DNA of 48,272 nt, taken from CAVTUU01 sp045804965 (GTDB lineage Bacteria > Chloroflexota > Chloroflexia > Thermomicrobiales > UBA6265). Made by a program: the position numbers and the translations under genes. Under the pieces are notes generated by a model, which saw nothing but the letters and a program-made list of their open reading frames with translations, searched no databases and was not told the DNA's origin. The stretch covers positions 1-48,272 of the forward strand of contig JBJMMD010000039.1 in assembly GCA_045804965.1 (NCBI GenBank), in the 5' to 3' direction. Each line of letters opens with the position of its first letter. Positions within the stretch are counted from its first letter, which is position 1. This document shows, piece after piece, positions 16,489 through 24,857 of the stretch.

Positions 16489-17835
16489 ATGGACGCGACG
16501 ATGACCAAAGCGAATGCCTTGACCGGCTTTTCGCGCGAAGCTGTGGAGGAGCTTTCCCGCTCCAAGGGGGAACCGACCTGGGTTCTCGAGGCTCGCCTCG
16601 CAGCGTTTGACACTTTTGCACAGCTACCATTTCCGCAACGAACCGACGAGGAATGGCGGCGGACCGACCTCCGCGGTCTCAAGCTCGACCGTCTTGCGCC
16701 CTTCGCGGGAATCAACGGACGAGTGGAATCGCTCGACGGTCTGCTTGGCGCAGTCGAAGATGGCGGCGTCAGCAACGAGAGCGAGCGCGCCGGTGTCGTC
16801 GTCCAGCGTGACGCCTCGACGGTCTATGTGGAAGCAAACGACGACTTTGTTGCCCAGGGTGTGATCTATACCGATCTCGACACGGCGGTGCGCGAGCATC
16901 CCGAGCTGGTCAAGCGCTATTTCATGACCGAGGCGGTACCGGCCACGCTCGGCAAGTTCGAGGCGTTGCACGCGGCCTTCTGGCAGGGCGGCACGTTCCT
17001 CTACGTTCCCAAGAACGTCTCCGTCGAACTGCCGTTCCGCTCGTTCGCGCTTGGCCAGGAGCCGCACACGGCTATCTTTTCCCACACGCTCGTCGTGCTG
17101 GAGGAAGGCGCGGAGGCGTTCTTTGTCGACGCCTATCGCTCGCCAACCCAAGAGCAGCAAGGTTTCGCCTCGGGCGTGGTCGAACTGATCCAGGGCGAGG
17201 ACAGCAAACTCCGCTACGTGCAAGTCCAGGATTGGGGCCGTCACGTCTGGAACTTCATGACCGAGCGGGCAATTGTTGCCAGGAGCGCGACCCTGAACTC
17301 GCTGCACGTCACGCTTGGCTCGAAATTCACCAAGAACTCTATCGGTTCGCACATGCGTGGCCCGGACTCGCTGGCCGAGATGCTCGGTATCTTCTTCGCC
17401 GATGGCGATCAGTTCTTCGACCATCACACGTGGCAACTGCATGAGTCGCCTTACGCGACGAGCGATCTCGAATTCAAGGGAGCACTCAAGGACAGCGCGC
17501 GGTCGGTCTACTCGGGTCTGATCAAAGTTTCTGAGGGCGCCCAGAAAACCGACGCTTATCAGCAGAACCGGAATCTGGTGCTCAGCCGACAGGCACGGGC
17601 CGATAGCATCCCGAACCTGGAGATTGGCGCGAATGACGTTCGCTGCACGCACGGGGCAACGGTCTCGCAAGTCGTGCCCGAGCACATCTTCTACCTGCAA
17701 GCTCGCGGTATTCCGTACACTGAAGCGCAGAAGCTGATCGTCGAAGGATTCTTCCGCCCGGTGATCGACCGCATTCCGGTCGAGGAAATCCAAGGATTCC
17801 TCGAAGGCGCGATCGCCCGAAAGGTCGGGATGTAG
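16489..17835 (+). CDS. sufD: Fe-S cluster assembly protein SufD
   Basis: SufD forms the heterodimer with SufB and is needed for iron acquisition during cluster assembly. The 448-residue product contains EEWRRTDLRGLKLDRL near the N-terminus, GGTFLYVPKNVSVELPFRS in the beta-helix, FKGALKDSARSVYSGLIKV and the SufB/D family end QARGIPYTEAQKLIVEGFF. AGGAG is 3 bases before ATG 16489; ATG 16501 is an alternative. It repeats SufB-like phrases (IYTDLDTAVREHPELVKRYF), as expected from their shared ancestry. Confidence 0.95.
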   Translation: MDATMTKANALTGFSREAVEELSRSKGEPTWVLEARLAAFDTFAQLPFPQRTDEEWRRTDLRGLKLDRLAPFAGINGRVESLDGLLGAVEDGGVSNESERAGVVVQRDASTVYVEANDDFVAQGVIYTDLDTAVREHPELVKRYFMTEAVPATLGKFEALHAAFWQGGTFLYVPKNVSVELPFRSFALGQEPHTAIFSHTLVVLEEGAEAFFVDAYRSPTQEQQGFASGVVELIQGEDSKLRYVQVQDWGRHVWNFMTERAIVARSATLNSLHVTLGSKFTKNSIGSHMRGPDSLAEMLGIFFADGDQFFDHHTWQLHESPYATSDLEFKGALKDSARSVYSGLIKVSEGAQKTDAYQQNRNLVLSRQARADSIPNLEIGANDVRCTHGATVSQVVPEHIFYLQARGIPYTEAQKLIVEGFFRPVIDRIPVEEIQGFLEGAIARKVGM

Positions 17836-17902
17836 CTCAGCATTGCCCGGGGCTACGGACAGCCCTGAGGTTACAACCCCGGGCGAATCGAGGATTACGA
17901 CG

Positions 17903-19168
17903 ATGGCGACACCAATCACCAGACCAGCAACACCGCTCGACGCGGAGGCGATTCGCGCCGACTTCCCGCTGCTCAATCAGCCCGTCACCGATAGCGGGCA
18001 GCGCCTCGTATTCCTCGATAGCGGCGCCAGCTCGCAGAAGCCGAACGTTGTCATCGACGCCCTCGACGACTACTACCGGCGCTACAACGCCAACATCCAT
18101 CGCGGCGTCTACCAAATTTCTGAGCTGGCTACGAGCCGCTACGAAGAGGCGCGTCATCTCGTCGCCGATTTCATCAACGCCGCCTCGCCGCGCGAAATCG
18201 TCTTCGTCCGCAACACGACTGAAGGCATCAATCTCGTCGCCCAGAGCTGGGGCCGCAGGAACATCAAGGCTGGCGACCTGATTCTCGTCAGCCTCCTCGA
18301 GCACCACTCGAACCTGCTGCCCTGGCAAATCGTGGCCGAGGAAAAGGGAGCCAATATCGCGGCGATCCCCCTAACCTCCGATCAGCGCCTCGACATGGAT
18401 GCGTTTGACGATCTGCTCAAGCTCGAGCCGAAGGTCGTCGCGATCGCCCACGTCTCCAATGGCGTCGGCACCATCACCGACGTCGCCACGATCGCCCGCA
18501 AAGCGCACGATGTCGGAGCGGTTGTCGTGGTCGACAGCGCCCAGGGCGTGCCGCATCTGCCGGTCGATGTGCAGGCGCTTGACTGCGACTTCCTCGCCTT
18601 TTCCGGGCATAAGGCGCTCGCGCCGATGGGCTCGGGCGCGCTCTACGGCAAGCTCGCGCTGCTCGACGCGATGCCGCCCTTCATGGCCGGCGGCGGAATG
18701 ATCAAGAAGGTCGAGATTGAGCGCTCGACCTATGCGGACGTCCCCGCCCGGTTCGAAGCAGGCACCCCCGCGGTCGGCGAGGCGATCGGGCTCGGCGTCG
18801 CGGCGACCTACCTGAGCGAGATCGGCATGGATCGCGTGCGCGCGCATGAGGTCGCCCTACTTGAATACGCCCTGCCACGCTTGACCGAGGTGCCAGGCAT
18901 CGCGATCTACGGTCCGGAGCGGGTCAAAGACCGCAGCGGCGTGATCGCCTTCACCCTCGGCGATATCCACCCGCACGACGTCTCGGCCATTCTCGACGGC
19001 GAAAACGTCGCGGTTCGCGCCGGCCATCATTGCAACCAACCGTTGATGCGCGAACTTGGCCTCATCGCCACGACCCGCGCCAGCTTTTCGGTGTACAACA
19101 CCTTCGACGACGTCGATCGCTTGACCGCCGGTCTGCACAAAGCGAATCAGATCTTCAAGTTGGAATGA
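17903..19168 (+). CDS. sufS: Cysteine desulfurase SufS
   Basis: This PLP-dependent group II cysteine desulfurase takes sulfur from cysteine for the Suf scaffold. The PLP lysine is in SGHKALAPMGSGALYG and the catalytic cysteine in RAGHHCNQPLM; NANIHRGVYQISELATSRYE and EHHSNLLPWQ are family hallmarks. The chosen start, ATG 17903, has GAGG 9 bases upstream and gives 421 residues; the frame continues back to 17843 but that part looks like leader. Its stop overlaps the sufU start as ATGA. Confidence 0.96.
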   Translation: MATPITRPATPLDAEAIRADFPLLNQPVTDSGQRLVFLDSGASSQKPNVVIDALDDYYRRYNANIHRGVYQISELATSRYEEARHLVADFINAASPREIVFVRNTTEGINLVAQSWGRRNIKAGDLILVSLLEHHSNLLPWQIVAEEKGANIAAIPLTSDQRLDMDAFDDLLKLEPKVVAIAHVSNGVGTITDVATIARKAHDVGAVVVVDSAQGVPHLPVDVQALDCDFLAFSGHKALAPMGSGALYGKLALLDAMPPFMAGGGMIKKVEIERSTYADVPARFEAGTPAVGEAIGLGVAATYLSEIGMDRVRAHEVALLEYALPRLTEVPGIAIYGPERVKDRSGVIAFTLGDIHPHDVSAILDGENVAVRAGHHCNQPLMRELGLIATTRASFSVYNTFDDVDRLTAGLHKANQIFKLE

Positions 19169-19566
19169 CAGCAATGGTTGACAGCCTCTATCGCGACATC
19201 ATCCTCGATCACTACCGCAACCCGCGCAATCGCGGCACGCTCGATCCCGCCGACTACAGCTACGAGGACGTCAATCCTCTCTGTGGCGACGAAATCCGGA
19301 TCGACGTGCGCGTCGCCGACGACAAAGTGACTGAGATCAAGTTCTCCGGCCGCGGCTGCGCGATCAGCCAGGCATCGACGTCGATGCTGACGGAGATGGT
19401 CGAGGGTTTGCCGCTCGACGAGGTGAAGGCGCTAACCAAGGATGACCTGCTCGAAGAGCTCGCCATCCCGGTCAGCCCGGCCCGGATGAAATGCGCGCTG
19501 CTCGGTCTGAAGGTCTTGAAAGCCGGTCTATACGGGATCGATCACCTCGACGAAGGCCTGAAATAG
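19165..19566 (+). CDS. sufU: SufU zinc-dependent sulfurtransferase
   Basis: SufU accepts persulfide sulfur from SufS. The 133-residue protein has the ligand set NPLCGDEI (Cys40, Asp42), GRGCAISQAS (Cys65) and MKCALLGL (Cys110). The longer spacing between the second and third cysteines separates SufU from IscU. The start overlaps the sufS stop (ATGA), which shows tight coupling; ATG 19174 is a second possibility. Confidence 0.95.
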   Translation: MTAMVDSLYRDIILDHYRNPRNRGTLDPADYSYEDVNPLCGDEIRIDVRVADDKVTEIKFSGRGCAISQASTSMLTEMVEGLPLDEVKALTKDDLLEELAIPVSPARMKCALLGLKVLKAGLYGIDHLDEGLK

Positions 19567-19604
19567 AAGCGTCCCTATCGTCGTTCCGAGCCGCGTCGAC
19601 GGTC

Positions 19605-19660
19605 CGGGCCTCAAAGGCCCGGGCTACGACCGACGAAGCCCTTCTAGGGCTGACGAGCGG
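19605..19660. repeat. Dispersed repeat, GGCCCGGGCTACGA family
   Basis: GGGCCTCAAAGGCCCGGGCT is followed by ACGACCGACGAAGCCC, a short CTTCTAGGG hairpin and CTGACGAGCGG. The same order of parts recurs at 29074-29126. It contains two small stem-loops and no reading frame with coding signals. Confidence 0.7.
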
Positions 19661-19730
19661 ATATGCGCGATCTTCTCCTTCATCATTTCGTACGCTTTTC
19701 CGCCGCCTTCTCGAGCGCTTACCCCAACTC

Positions 19731-19860
19731 GTCATTCTGAGCGCTCTCCCATTGTCATTCTGAGCGCCCCCACCCGTCATTCTGAGCGCAGCGAAGAATC
19801 TCGCTCGTCTGAGACGCATCGGTGGGCAGAGACGGATTCCTCGACAAGCTCGGAATGACG
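19731..19860. repeat. Stacked GTCATTCTGAGCG repeats ending in a long inverted repeat
   Basis: Three copies of GTCATTCTGAGCGC lie at 19731, 19754 and 19776. The third continues as GCGAAGAATCT and pairs with the inverse sequence ending in CGGAATGACG at 19851-19860, forming an imperfect hairpin of about 26 bp. Related elements occur at 30281-30454, 37969-38010, 39717-39870 and 46187-46205. Confidence 0.78.
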
Positions 19861-19908
19861 ATTGAGACTTCGGTCAGAATGTCGGGATCACGCGCGTTTG
19901 GAGTATCA

Positions 19909-20235
19909 ATGTCGGAAACGTTTTACACGGTCGCCCGTGTGGGCGATCTCGCCCCGGGCGAAATGAAATATGTGGAAGTAGGCCCGGACGAAGAACCGAT
20001 CTGCTTAATTAATCTCGAAGGCGAGTTCTACGCCCTCTACGATTGTTGCACCCACGAAGAAGCATCGCTTTCCGATGGCGAGATCATCGGCGACGAAATC
20101 GAATGTCCCCTCCACGGCGGCGCCTATGAAATCCGCACCGGCCAACCAGTCTCTTTCCCCGTCGTCGTCCCCGCCCAAACCTATCGCGTGCGCGTCCTGG
20201 GTGACGAAGTGCAAGTTTCGCTGAATGGGGAGTGA
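19909..20235 (+). CDS. Rieske [2Fe-2S] ferredoxin-like protein
   Basis: A 108-residue soluble Rieske protein. The cluster ligands are Cys47-Thr-His49 and Cys66-Pro-Leu-His69 in DCCTHEEASLSDGEI and IECPLHGGAYE, the standard CxH-CxxH pair of dioxygenase-type ferredoxins. ATG 19909 follows GGAG by about 5 bases; the frame runs back to 19822 through repeat sequence and that part is not protein. Rieske genes are often attached to suf operons, where they may be an electron donor or a client. The 340-base gap from sufU is repeat-filled, so co-transcription is not certain. Confidence 0.87.
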   Translation: MSETFYTVARVGDLAPGEMKYVEVGPDEEPICLINLEGEFYALYDCCTHEEASLSDGEIIGDEIECPLHGGAYEIRTGQPVSFPVVVPAQTYRVRVLGDEVQVSLNGE

Positions 20236-21127
20236 CCCATTCGTGGTGGAAATAAACGCATCGCTTGTGCGCCGGTTGATCGCTGCGCAGTTTCCGCAAT
20301 GGGCAAACCTTCCGATCAAGCCGGTTACATTCGACGGGTGGGACAACAGAACCTTTCATCTCGGCGCGGAGATGACGGTGCGCCTACCGAGCGCCGAGGG
20401 GTACGCCGCACAGGTGGAAAAGGAACACCGGTGGTTGCCGAGACTTGCGCCGCTTCTCCCTCTACCGATCCCTGTCCCATTAGCGATGGGGGTTCCCGCC
20501 CACGGTTATCCCTGGAATTGGTCGGTCTACCGATGGCTCGACGGCGAGACTGCGTCTAACGTGCATATCGCCAATCTCCGCCAATTTGCGACCACGCTGG
20601 CTGAATTCCTCGCCGCCCTGCAGCGGATTGATCCCACCGGTGGGCCACCGCCTGGAGCGCACAACTTTTTCCGCGGCGCGCCGTTGACCGTCTATGAAGG
20701 TGAAGCCCGGCAAGCGATCGCAGCCCTCGACGGCAAGATTGACACCAGCGCTGTAACCGACGTGCTGGAGTCTGCCCTCGCGGCAACATGGCACGGCGCA
20801 CCCGTCTGGTTCCACGGAGACGTGGCCGCAGGAAACCTGCTGGTCAAGGAAGGCCGGTTGCGCGCCGTCATTGACTTCGGGACGTCCGGCGTGGGCGATC
20901 CCGCATGCGATTTGGCGATTGCGTGGACACTCTTCGCAGGGGAGAGCCGGGAGGCGTTCCGCTCAGCCCTTCCGCTCGACGGGGCGACCTGGGCGCGAGG
21001 GCGTGGCTGGACCTTGTGGAAGGCGCTGATTGTCTATGCCGGACTCCCAGGCACCAACACGCTGGAAATCGACAAATCCCGTCGCGTCATTAACGAAGTG
21101 CTCGCCGATCACAACCGCTTCGCATGA
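20225..21127 (+). CDS. Aminoglycoside phosphotransferase-family kinase (APH)
   Basis: A 300-residue kinase-fold protein. The catalytic loop is WFHGDVAAGNLLV and the metal-binding motif VIDFGTSGVGDPACDLA, as in APH/choline kinase-like enzymes; VTFDGWDNRTFHLGAEMTVRLP forms the N-terminal nucleotide-binding lobe. Such proteins phosphorylate small molecules and sometimes aminoglycosides or macrolides; the substrate cannot be told here. ATG 20225 lies inside the Rieske gene end (11-base overlap); GTG 20243 has GGGGAG 10 bases upstream and is an alternative start. Confidence 0.82.
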   Translation: MGSDPFVVEINASLVRRLIAAQFPQWANLPIKPVTFDGWDNRTFHLGAEMTVRLPSAEGYAAQVEKEHRWLPRLAPLLPLPIPVPLAMGVPAHGYPWNWSVYRWLDGETASNVHIANLRQFATTLAEFLAALQRIDPTGGPPPGAHNFFRGAPLTVYEGEARQAIAALDGKIDTSAVTDVLESALAATWHGAPVWFHGDVAAGNLLVKEGRLRAVIDFGTSGVGDPACDLAIAWTLFAGESREAFRSALPLDGATWARGRGWTLWKALIVYAGLPGTNTLEIDKSRRVINEVLADHNRFA

Positions 21128-21202
21128 CGGGACTGCAATTGTCATAATCGCTGACCATATTTGGGGGAAAGCCGATACGACGGATCGGCGGGATTCGTCT
21201 GT

Positions 21203-21228
21203 TAGGGGCGTGTGGCGCACGCGCCTAC
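21203..21228. repeat. GGGGCG...GCGCC hairpin repeat
   Basis: TAGGGGCGTGTGGCGCACGC followed by GCCTACGA folds into a short GC hairpin (GCGTG/CACGC). It is like the element at 9801-9818 and lies in the 143-base gap between the converging kinase and mbfA genes, where it may act as a terminator. Confidence 0.55.
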
Positions 21229-21270
21229 GAGATTATCTTCGACCGCGCGCCGGATCGAATGGCAGTCTGC

Positions 21271-22404
21271 CTACCCCACTGCCACGTCGAATAACCGGCC
21301 CAGGCCGAACGTGACGGCGGCGGCGGCTAATCCAAACAACACCTGGCGGCCGCCGGAGATGAAGGCGTTGCGGCCGGTGATGATGGTGATGCCGGCGCCG
21401 ATGGCGAAGAGGGCGATGGCGCTAAAGATGATGCTGGCGACGATGGCGGCGTTGCCGCCGCCGACGAAGTAGGGCAGGACCGGGAAAATCGCGCCGATGG
21501 AGAAGAGGATGAAGGATGAGATGGCGGCCGTCCAGGGCGAGCCGCCGAGCTCTTTGGGATCGACCCCTAGCTCTTCGCGGACGATTGTGTTCAACGCGGT
21601 GGTCTTGTCTTGCATGAGCGTGTCGGCAAGCTCCAAGGCGCGGTTCTTGGGCAGACCCTTGGCCTCGTAGATCAGCGCCATCTCGTCCCGCTCTTCGTCG
21701 GGAAGCGTTTCGAGCTCCTGTTCCTCGAGTCCGATTTGGTGCTCATACAGCTCGCGCGCGCTTTGGACCGATATCCACTCGCCCATCGCCATTGAGAGCG
21801 AGCCGGCGAGGAGTCCGGCTACGCCGGTGATCAAAATGTTCTTCGCACTCAGACTCGCCCCGGCGACGCCCATGACCAGACTCAAATTCGAGACCAAGCC
21901 ATCGTTCGCGCCGAGGACCGCGGCTCGGAGGGCGTTGCCGCCGGTAGCAAAGTGGCGGCCTTCAAGCTGGGCGACTTCCGGACCTTCGAGACCGACAACA
22001 CCTGATCCGCTAATCGCGCGAAACAGCCGCTCGTGCGATCGTTCATCGGCCGGCATCCCGGCTTCGACCGCCTCGGCTTGCCCCAAATATCGATTTCGAT
22101 CGGCCGATTCGTGGGCGGTGACGGTCGGGAGGATCAGCGACGGGCCGAATCGCCGCGCCAGAGCCATCAGGAACCGTGTCCGCCAGCCCGGCTCAGCGGG
22201 GAGTTCATCAATTCCAGCGTCGGCCAGCTTCTCCCGCCAAATGGCGCCATGCCGCTCTTCGGATTCCGCCAATCGCCGGTAGACCTCAGCCAGCGATTCC
22301 GACGACTCGACATCCGCCAGGGTCCGATAGAGCGCCGCGCCATCGATCTCCGCCTGCAGGTTTTCGCGGTACCGCTTCTGATCCGGAGTGCCGGTAGCCA
22401 TCAT
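21271..22404 (-). CDS. mbfA: Membrane-bound ferritin MbfA (ferritin-like / VIT1 iron exporter)
   Basis: A two-part protein. Residues 1-165 form a ferritin-like four-helix domain with iron ligands in LQAEIDGAALYR, AESEERHGAIW, TAHESADRN and DERSHERLF. Residues 165-377 form a VIT1/CCC1 transporter with about five helices (AAVLGANDGLVSNLSLVMGV). MbfA proteins export iron and protect against iron and peroxide stress. GGAG lies 3 bases before ATG 22404 and 6 before ATG 22401, so either is the start and TTG 22419 is not. Placement opposite the Fur-suf block fits iron homeostasis. The 5' region (22405-22443) is too short to show a clear operator. Confidence 0.9.
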   Translation of the reverse strand: MMATGTPDQKRYRENLQAEIDGAALYRTLADVESSESLAEVYRRLAESEERHGAIWREKLADAGIDELPAEPGWRTRFLMALARRFGPSLILPTVTAHESADRNRYLGQAEAVEAGMPADERSHERLFRAISGSGVVGLEGPEVAQLEGRHFATGGNALRAAVLGANDGLVSNLSLVMGVAGASLSAKNILITGVAGLLAGSLSMAMGEWISVQSARELYEHQIGLEEQELETLPDEERDEMALIYEAKGLPKNRALELADTLMQDKTTALNTIVREELGVDPKELGGSPWTAAISSFILFSIGAIFPVLPYFVGGGNAAIVASIIFSAIALFAIGAGITIITGRNAFISGGRQVLFGLAAAAVTFGLGRLFDVAVG

Positions 22405-22452
22405 TCGCTCCGATCCCAATACACCGGCCTGGTTCCTCTGGCATGATGATAG

Positions 22453-22475
22453 GCCCTAGGTTCGAAACCTAGGGC
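22453..22475. repeat. Perfect 10-bp palindrome, GCCCTAGGTT/AACCTAGGGC
   Basis: GCCCTAGGTT 22453-22462, CGA, AACCTAGGGC 22466-22475, about 50 bases upstream of mbfA. It could be a repeat hairpin or a binding site for a dimeric regulator of mbfA. The inner part resembles a tRNA T-arm by chance, but no tRNA body is present. Confidence 0.55.
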
Positions 22476-22483
22476 TCACAAAG

Positions 22484-22554
22484 GAAAACCTCTCCGAGGT
22501 TAGGCACGGAGCCCGTTGAGGACGACCATCGTGCTCGACCTCGGAGAGGTTTTC
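22484..22554. terminator. 17-bp perfect inverted repeat with large loop
   Basis: Arms GAAAACCTCTCCGAGGT (22484-22500) and its exact complement (22538-22554), with a further GCAC/GTGC pair inside the 37-base loop. It follows the MFS gene stop on the minus strand by about 47 bases and ends in a run of Ts or As on either strand, so it is probably the terminator of the MarR-MFS operon. Confidence 0.7.
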
Positions 22555-22600
22555 TTGTTTCAGCACCAGGTTCAAAACCCGGTGAACCCGGAGTGACCTT

Positions 22601-24244
22601 CTAGTCCGCCGCCACCACGGCAGGTTTTTCGTTCGGCGCGCTGGCGGTCGCGACGCGGGGAGCGGGGTTGCGGATTAGGACACCGAGTCCCGCGGCAATG
22701 AAACATGCGACCGCGCCGACGAAGAACGTGCTGTGCAGCGAATCGACGAAGGCGATTTGGACGTTGCTCCAAACGGTGTCCATCAGACCGGTCGGAACGA
22801 AGCTCGGCAAGAGCTCGAACTGGCTCTGCTTCGCAACTTCCACGACTTGTGCCTGCAAATCGGCCGGGATGGTTGTGGTCTGCAATTGATCCGCGACATT
22901 GACGCCGAGCCGGTTCTGCAGCACGGAGCCGAGAACCGCGATGCCAAGCACCTGCCCGAGGTTACGAGCAGTGTTGAGCACACCGGAAGCGCTGCCCGCG
23001 ATCCGGGGCGGCACCTCGCCCATCGATGCCGCTGTCATTGGGGAGAAAGTCATGCCCATGCCGAAGCCGGTGACGACCAGGGCTGGGAAGAGGGTCTTCC
23101 ACGTCGTGTCGAGATCGATCCGACTGACGATGAAGAGAATGCCCCCGGCCATGAACAACAGACCGGTGACCATGATCCAGCGCGCGCCGATCTTATCGGT
23201 GAACCTGCCGGCAAATGGCGCTGAAACCATGATCATGACCGACATCGGGGTCATGGTGAGGCCGGCCCGAATCGGTGAAAACCCGAGCACCTGCTGCAGG
23301 AAGATCGTCATCGGGAAGAAGATGCCCAGCATCCCGAAGGTAACAATTAATGATATTGTCGTGCCGATGCTGAAATTTCGAATCTTAAAAAGCTCAAGCT
23401 TCATCATAGGATCGGCGGATCGCCGCTCCCACCAGATGAAGACGGCAATCAAGACAGCCGCCAGTAAATACATGCCGAGGATCAGTGGGCTTGTCCAACC
23501 CTTCTTGTTCCCTTCAATGCTGGCGTAGACGAGCGAGAAGATTGCGGTGCCGGAGAGAACGAGTCCACCCCAATCGATTCGATTGGACGCGAGTGGGTCC
23601 TTTGATTCAGGAATGATCTTGAATGCAGCCAGGATCGAAAGCGCGCCAACAGGAAGATTGATCAGGAAGACCCACTCCCAGGCAAAGTTCGTGACAATGA
23701 GACCGCCGATCACCGGACCGATCACCGCGCCGAGCGCAGTCACGCTTCCCCAAACACCAAAGGCTGCGCCTCGCTTTTCAGGAGGGAAGGCGACTGTCAA
23801 CAATGAGAGCGTCTGCGGCATCATCAAGGCGCCGCCGAACCCTTGAAGCACGCGTGAGGCAATCAGAAAGTTGATTCCGGCGATGTTGAGCGTGTCACCG
23901 ACCCAAGCCGACGTCGCGCACAAGCCTGAAGCAATGGTGAAGATCGACATACCGAGGATGAAGAGCTTCTTCCGGCCATAAACGTCGCCGAGGCGCCCGA
24001 ACGAGAGGAGCAGCACGGCGTAGGTCAGGATGTAGCTATCGAGCACCCATTGAATTTGATTCAGGTTCGCGCCCAGGCTCTCTTTGATCTTCACCTGAGC
24101 GTTGTTCACAATCGTCGTGTCGAGCAGCAGCATGAAGACCGCCGTACAGACGACAATCAGAATTAACCATGGATTTTGTTCTTGCTGCTTTTGCTGCTGT
24201 TTCGCCGCCACAGGCCGCGCCGGCTGAACTGCTGCTTGCGCCAT
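22601..24244 (-). CDS. DHA2-family multidrug MFS transporter (14 helices)
   Basis: A 547-residue proton-driven drug exporter of the EmrB/QacA (DHA2) group. LLLDTTIVNNAQVKI opens helix 1, LSFGRLGDVYGRKKLFILG is the A-motif loop, and GPVIGGLIVTNFAWEWVFLINLPVG the antiporter C motif with the family's W-R/E-W-F-INLP signature. About 14 hydrophobic segments can be counted. The N-terminus is Gln-rich (AAKQQQKQQEQNPW). GAGGAAC directly precedes ATG. It lies 51 bases after a MarR gene on the same strand and is probably controlled by it. Confidence 0.92.
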   Translation of the reverse strand: MAQAAVQPARPVAAKQQQKQQEQNPWLILIVVCTAVFMLLLDTTIVNNAQVKIKESLGANLNQIQWVLDSYILTYAVLLLSFGRLGDVYGRKKLFILGMSIFTIASGLCATSAWVGDTLNIAGINFLIASRVLQGFGGALMMPQTLSLLTVAFPPEKRGAAFGVWGSVTALGAVIGPVIGGLIVTNFAWEWVFLINLPVGALSILAAFKIIPESKDPLASNRIDWGGLVLSGTAIFSLVYASIEGNKKGWTSPLILGMYLLAAVLIAVFIWWERRSADPMMKLELFKIRNFSIGTTISLIVTFGMLGIFFPMTIFLQQVLGFSPIRAGLTMTPMSVMIMVSAPFAGRFTDKIGARWIMVTGLLFMAGGILFIVSRIDLDTTWKTLFPALVVTGFGMGMTFSPMTAASMGEVPPRIAGSASGVLNTARNLGQVLGIAVLGSVLQNRLGVNVADQLQTTTIPADLQAQVVEVAKQSQFELLPSFVPTGLMDTVWSNVQIAFVDSLHSTFFVGAVACFIAAGLGVLIRNPAPRVATASAPNEKPAVVAAD

Positions 24245-24295
24245 GTTCCTCAGATTCCTTCCACCACGACCCCAAACTCGCTTCCCGGACGTGAA

Positions 24296-24778
24296 TTAAG
24301 CCTTCGAAGTTTCCCGGAGCACCGGTGTTTCCGCCGGACGGGCTACTGACTCACCAAGCACGTCTGCCAACGCCTTCAGCGACCGCACAAACACCGGCCG
24401 CTCTGCCGGCGCCAGCCGCATCAGGGCGGCGCGCACTTGTCCCCGCCTGATTTCGTGCCACTCCTCGGCGTGCGCCCGCGCCTGAGGCGTCAGCTCGACG
24501 AGCACTTGCCGGCGATCGGCCGGGTTCACCTTGCGTGCGAGCCAGCCTTTCTCGTCCAATTGCTCGACGAGTTCCGACGCTGTCGGCAGCGACACGCCGA
24601 CCGAACCCGCGACTTCGCTGATCGTCCCGCGGCCATACGTATAGAGGTGACCCATCACCTTCATCTGCCCAAGCGTGCAGCCTCGACTCTGAAGCTGATG
24701 CATCATCCCTGCATAAAAGAGCTTCCCGATTTTGGGAAATATTTCGGTCGCCTCGTCGACGAGGACCTCATCGTCCAT
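24296..24778 (-). CDS. MarR-family transcriptional repressor
   Basis: A 160-residue winged-helix regulator: LGQMKVMGHLYTYGRGTISEV, then SVGVSLPTASELVEQLDEKGWLAR (recognition helix) and the wing NPADRRQVLVELT, the DxRxxxxxLT signature of MarR. Helices at each end form the dimer interface. GGATGAG is near ATG 24778. It is first in an operon with the DHA2 pump. The promoter and a palindrome overlapping it (24803-24844) suggest that the protein represses itself and the pump until a drug-like ligand binds. Confidence 0.92.
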   Translation of the reverse strand: MDDEVLVDEATEIFPKIGKLFYAGMMHQLQSRGCTLGQMKVMGHLYTYGRGTISEVAGSVGVSLPTASELVEQLDEKGWLARKVNPADRRQVLVELTPQARAHAEEWHEIRRGQVRAALMRLAPAERPVFVRSLKALADVLGESVARPAETPVLRETSKA

Positions 24779-24802
24779 TGCTCATCCTTGGTTCAGTCAA
24801 TA

Positions 24803-24844
24803 ATTCGTAGTCCGAATAATAAGGAAATCGAAGGAAGTTGTCAA
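24803..24844 (-). promoter_or_regulatory. Promoter and candidate MarR operator
   Basis: On the minus strand, TTGACA (24844-24839), exactly 17 bases, TATTAT (24821-24816) is a near-consensus sigma-70 promoter. The inverted repeat ATTCG-5-CGAAT (24803-24807 and 24813-24817) overlaps the -10 edge and the expected start site near 24809. This is where a MarR dimer would block RNA polymerase. Confidence 0.8.
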
Positions 24845-24857
24845 TTGGGCGTGTAGC

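Noticed and set aside
16624..17976. 450-codon open frame on the minus strand
   Set aside because: Antisense shadow of sufD without recognisable motifs or ribosome site.
20225..21127. Dedicated aminoglycoside resistance gene
   Set aside because: Only general APH/choline kinase motifs are present; nothing points to a specific antibiotic.
22453..22475. Palindrome with a T-arm-like core GGTTCGAAACC
   Set aside because: There is no tRNA body around it; it fits the local hairpin repeats better.
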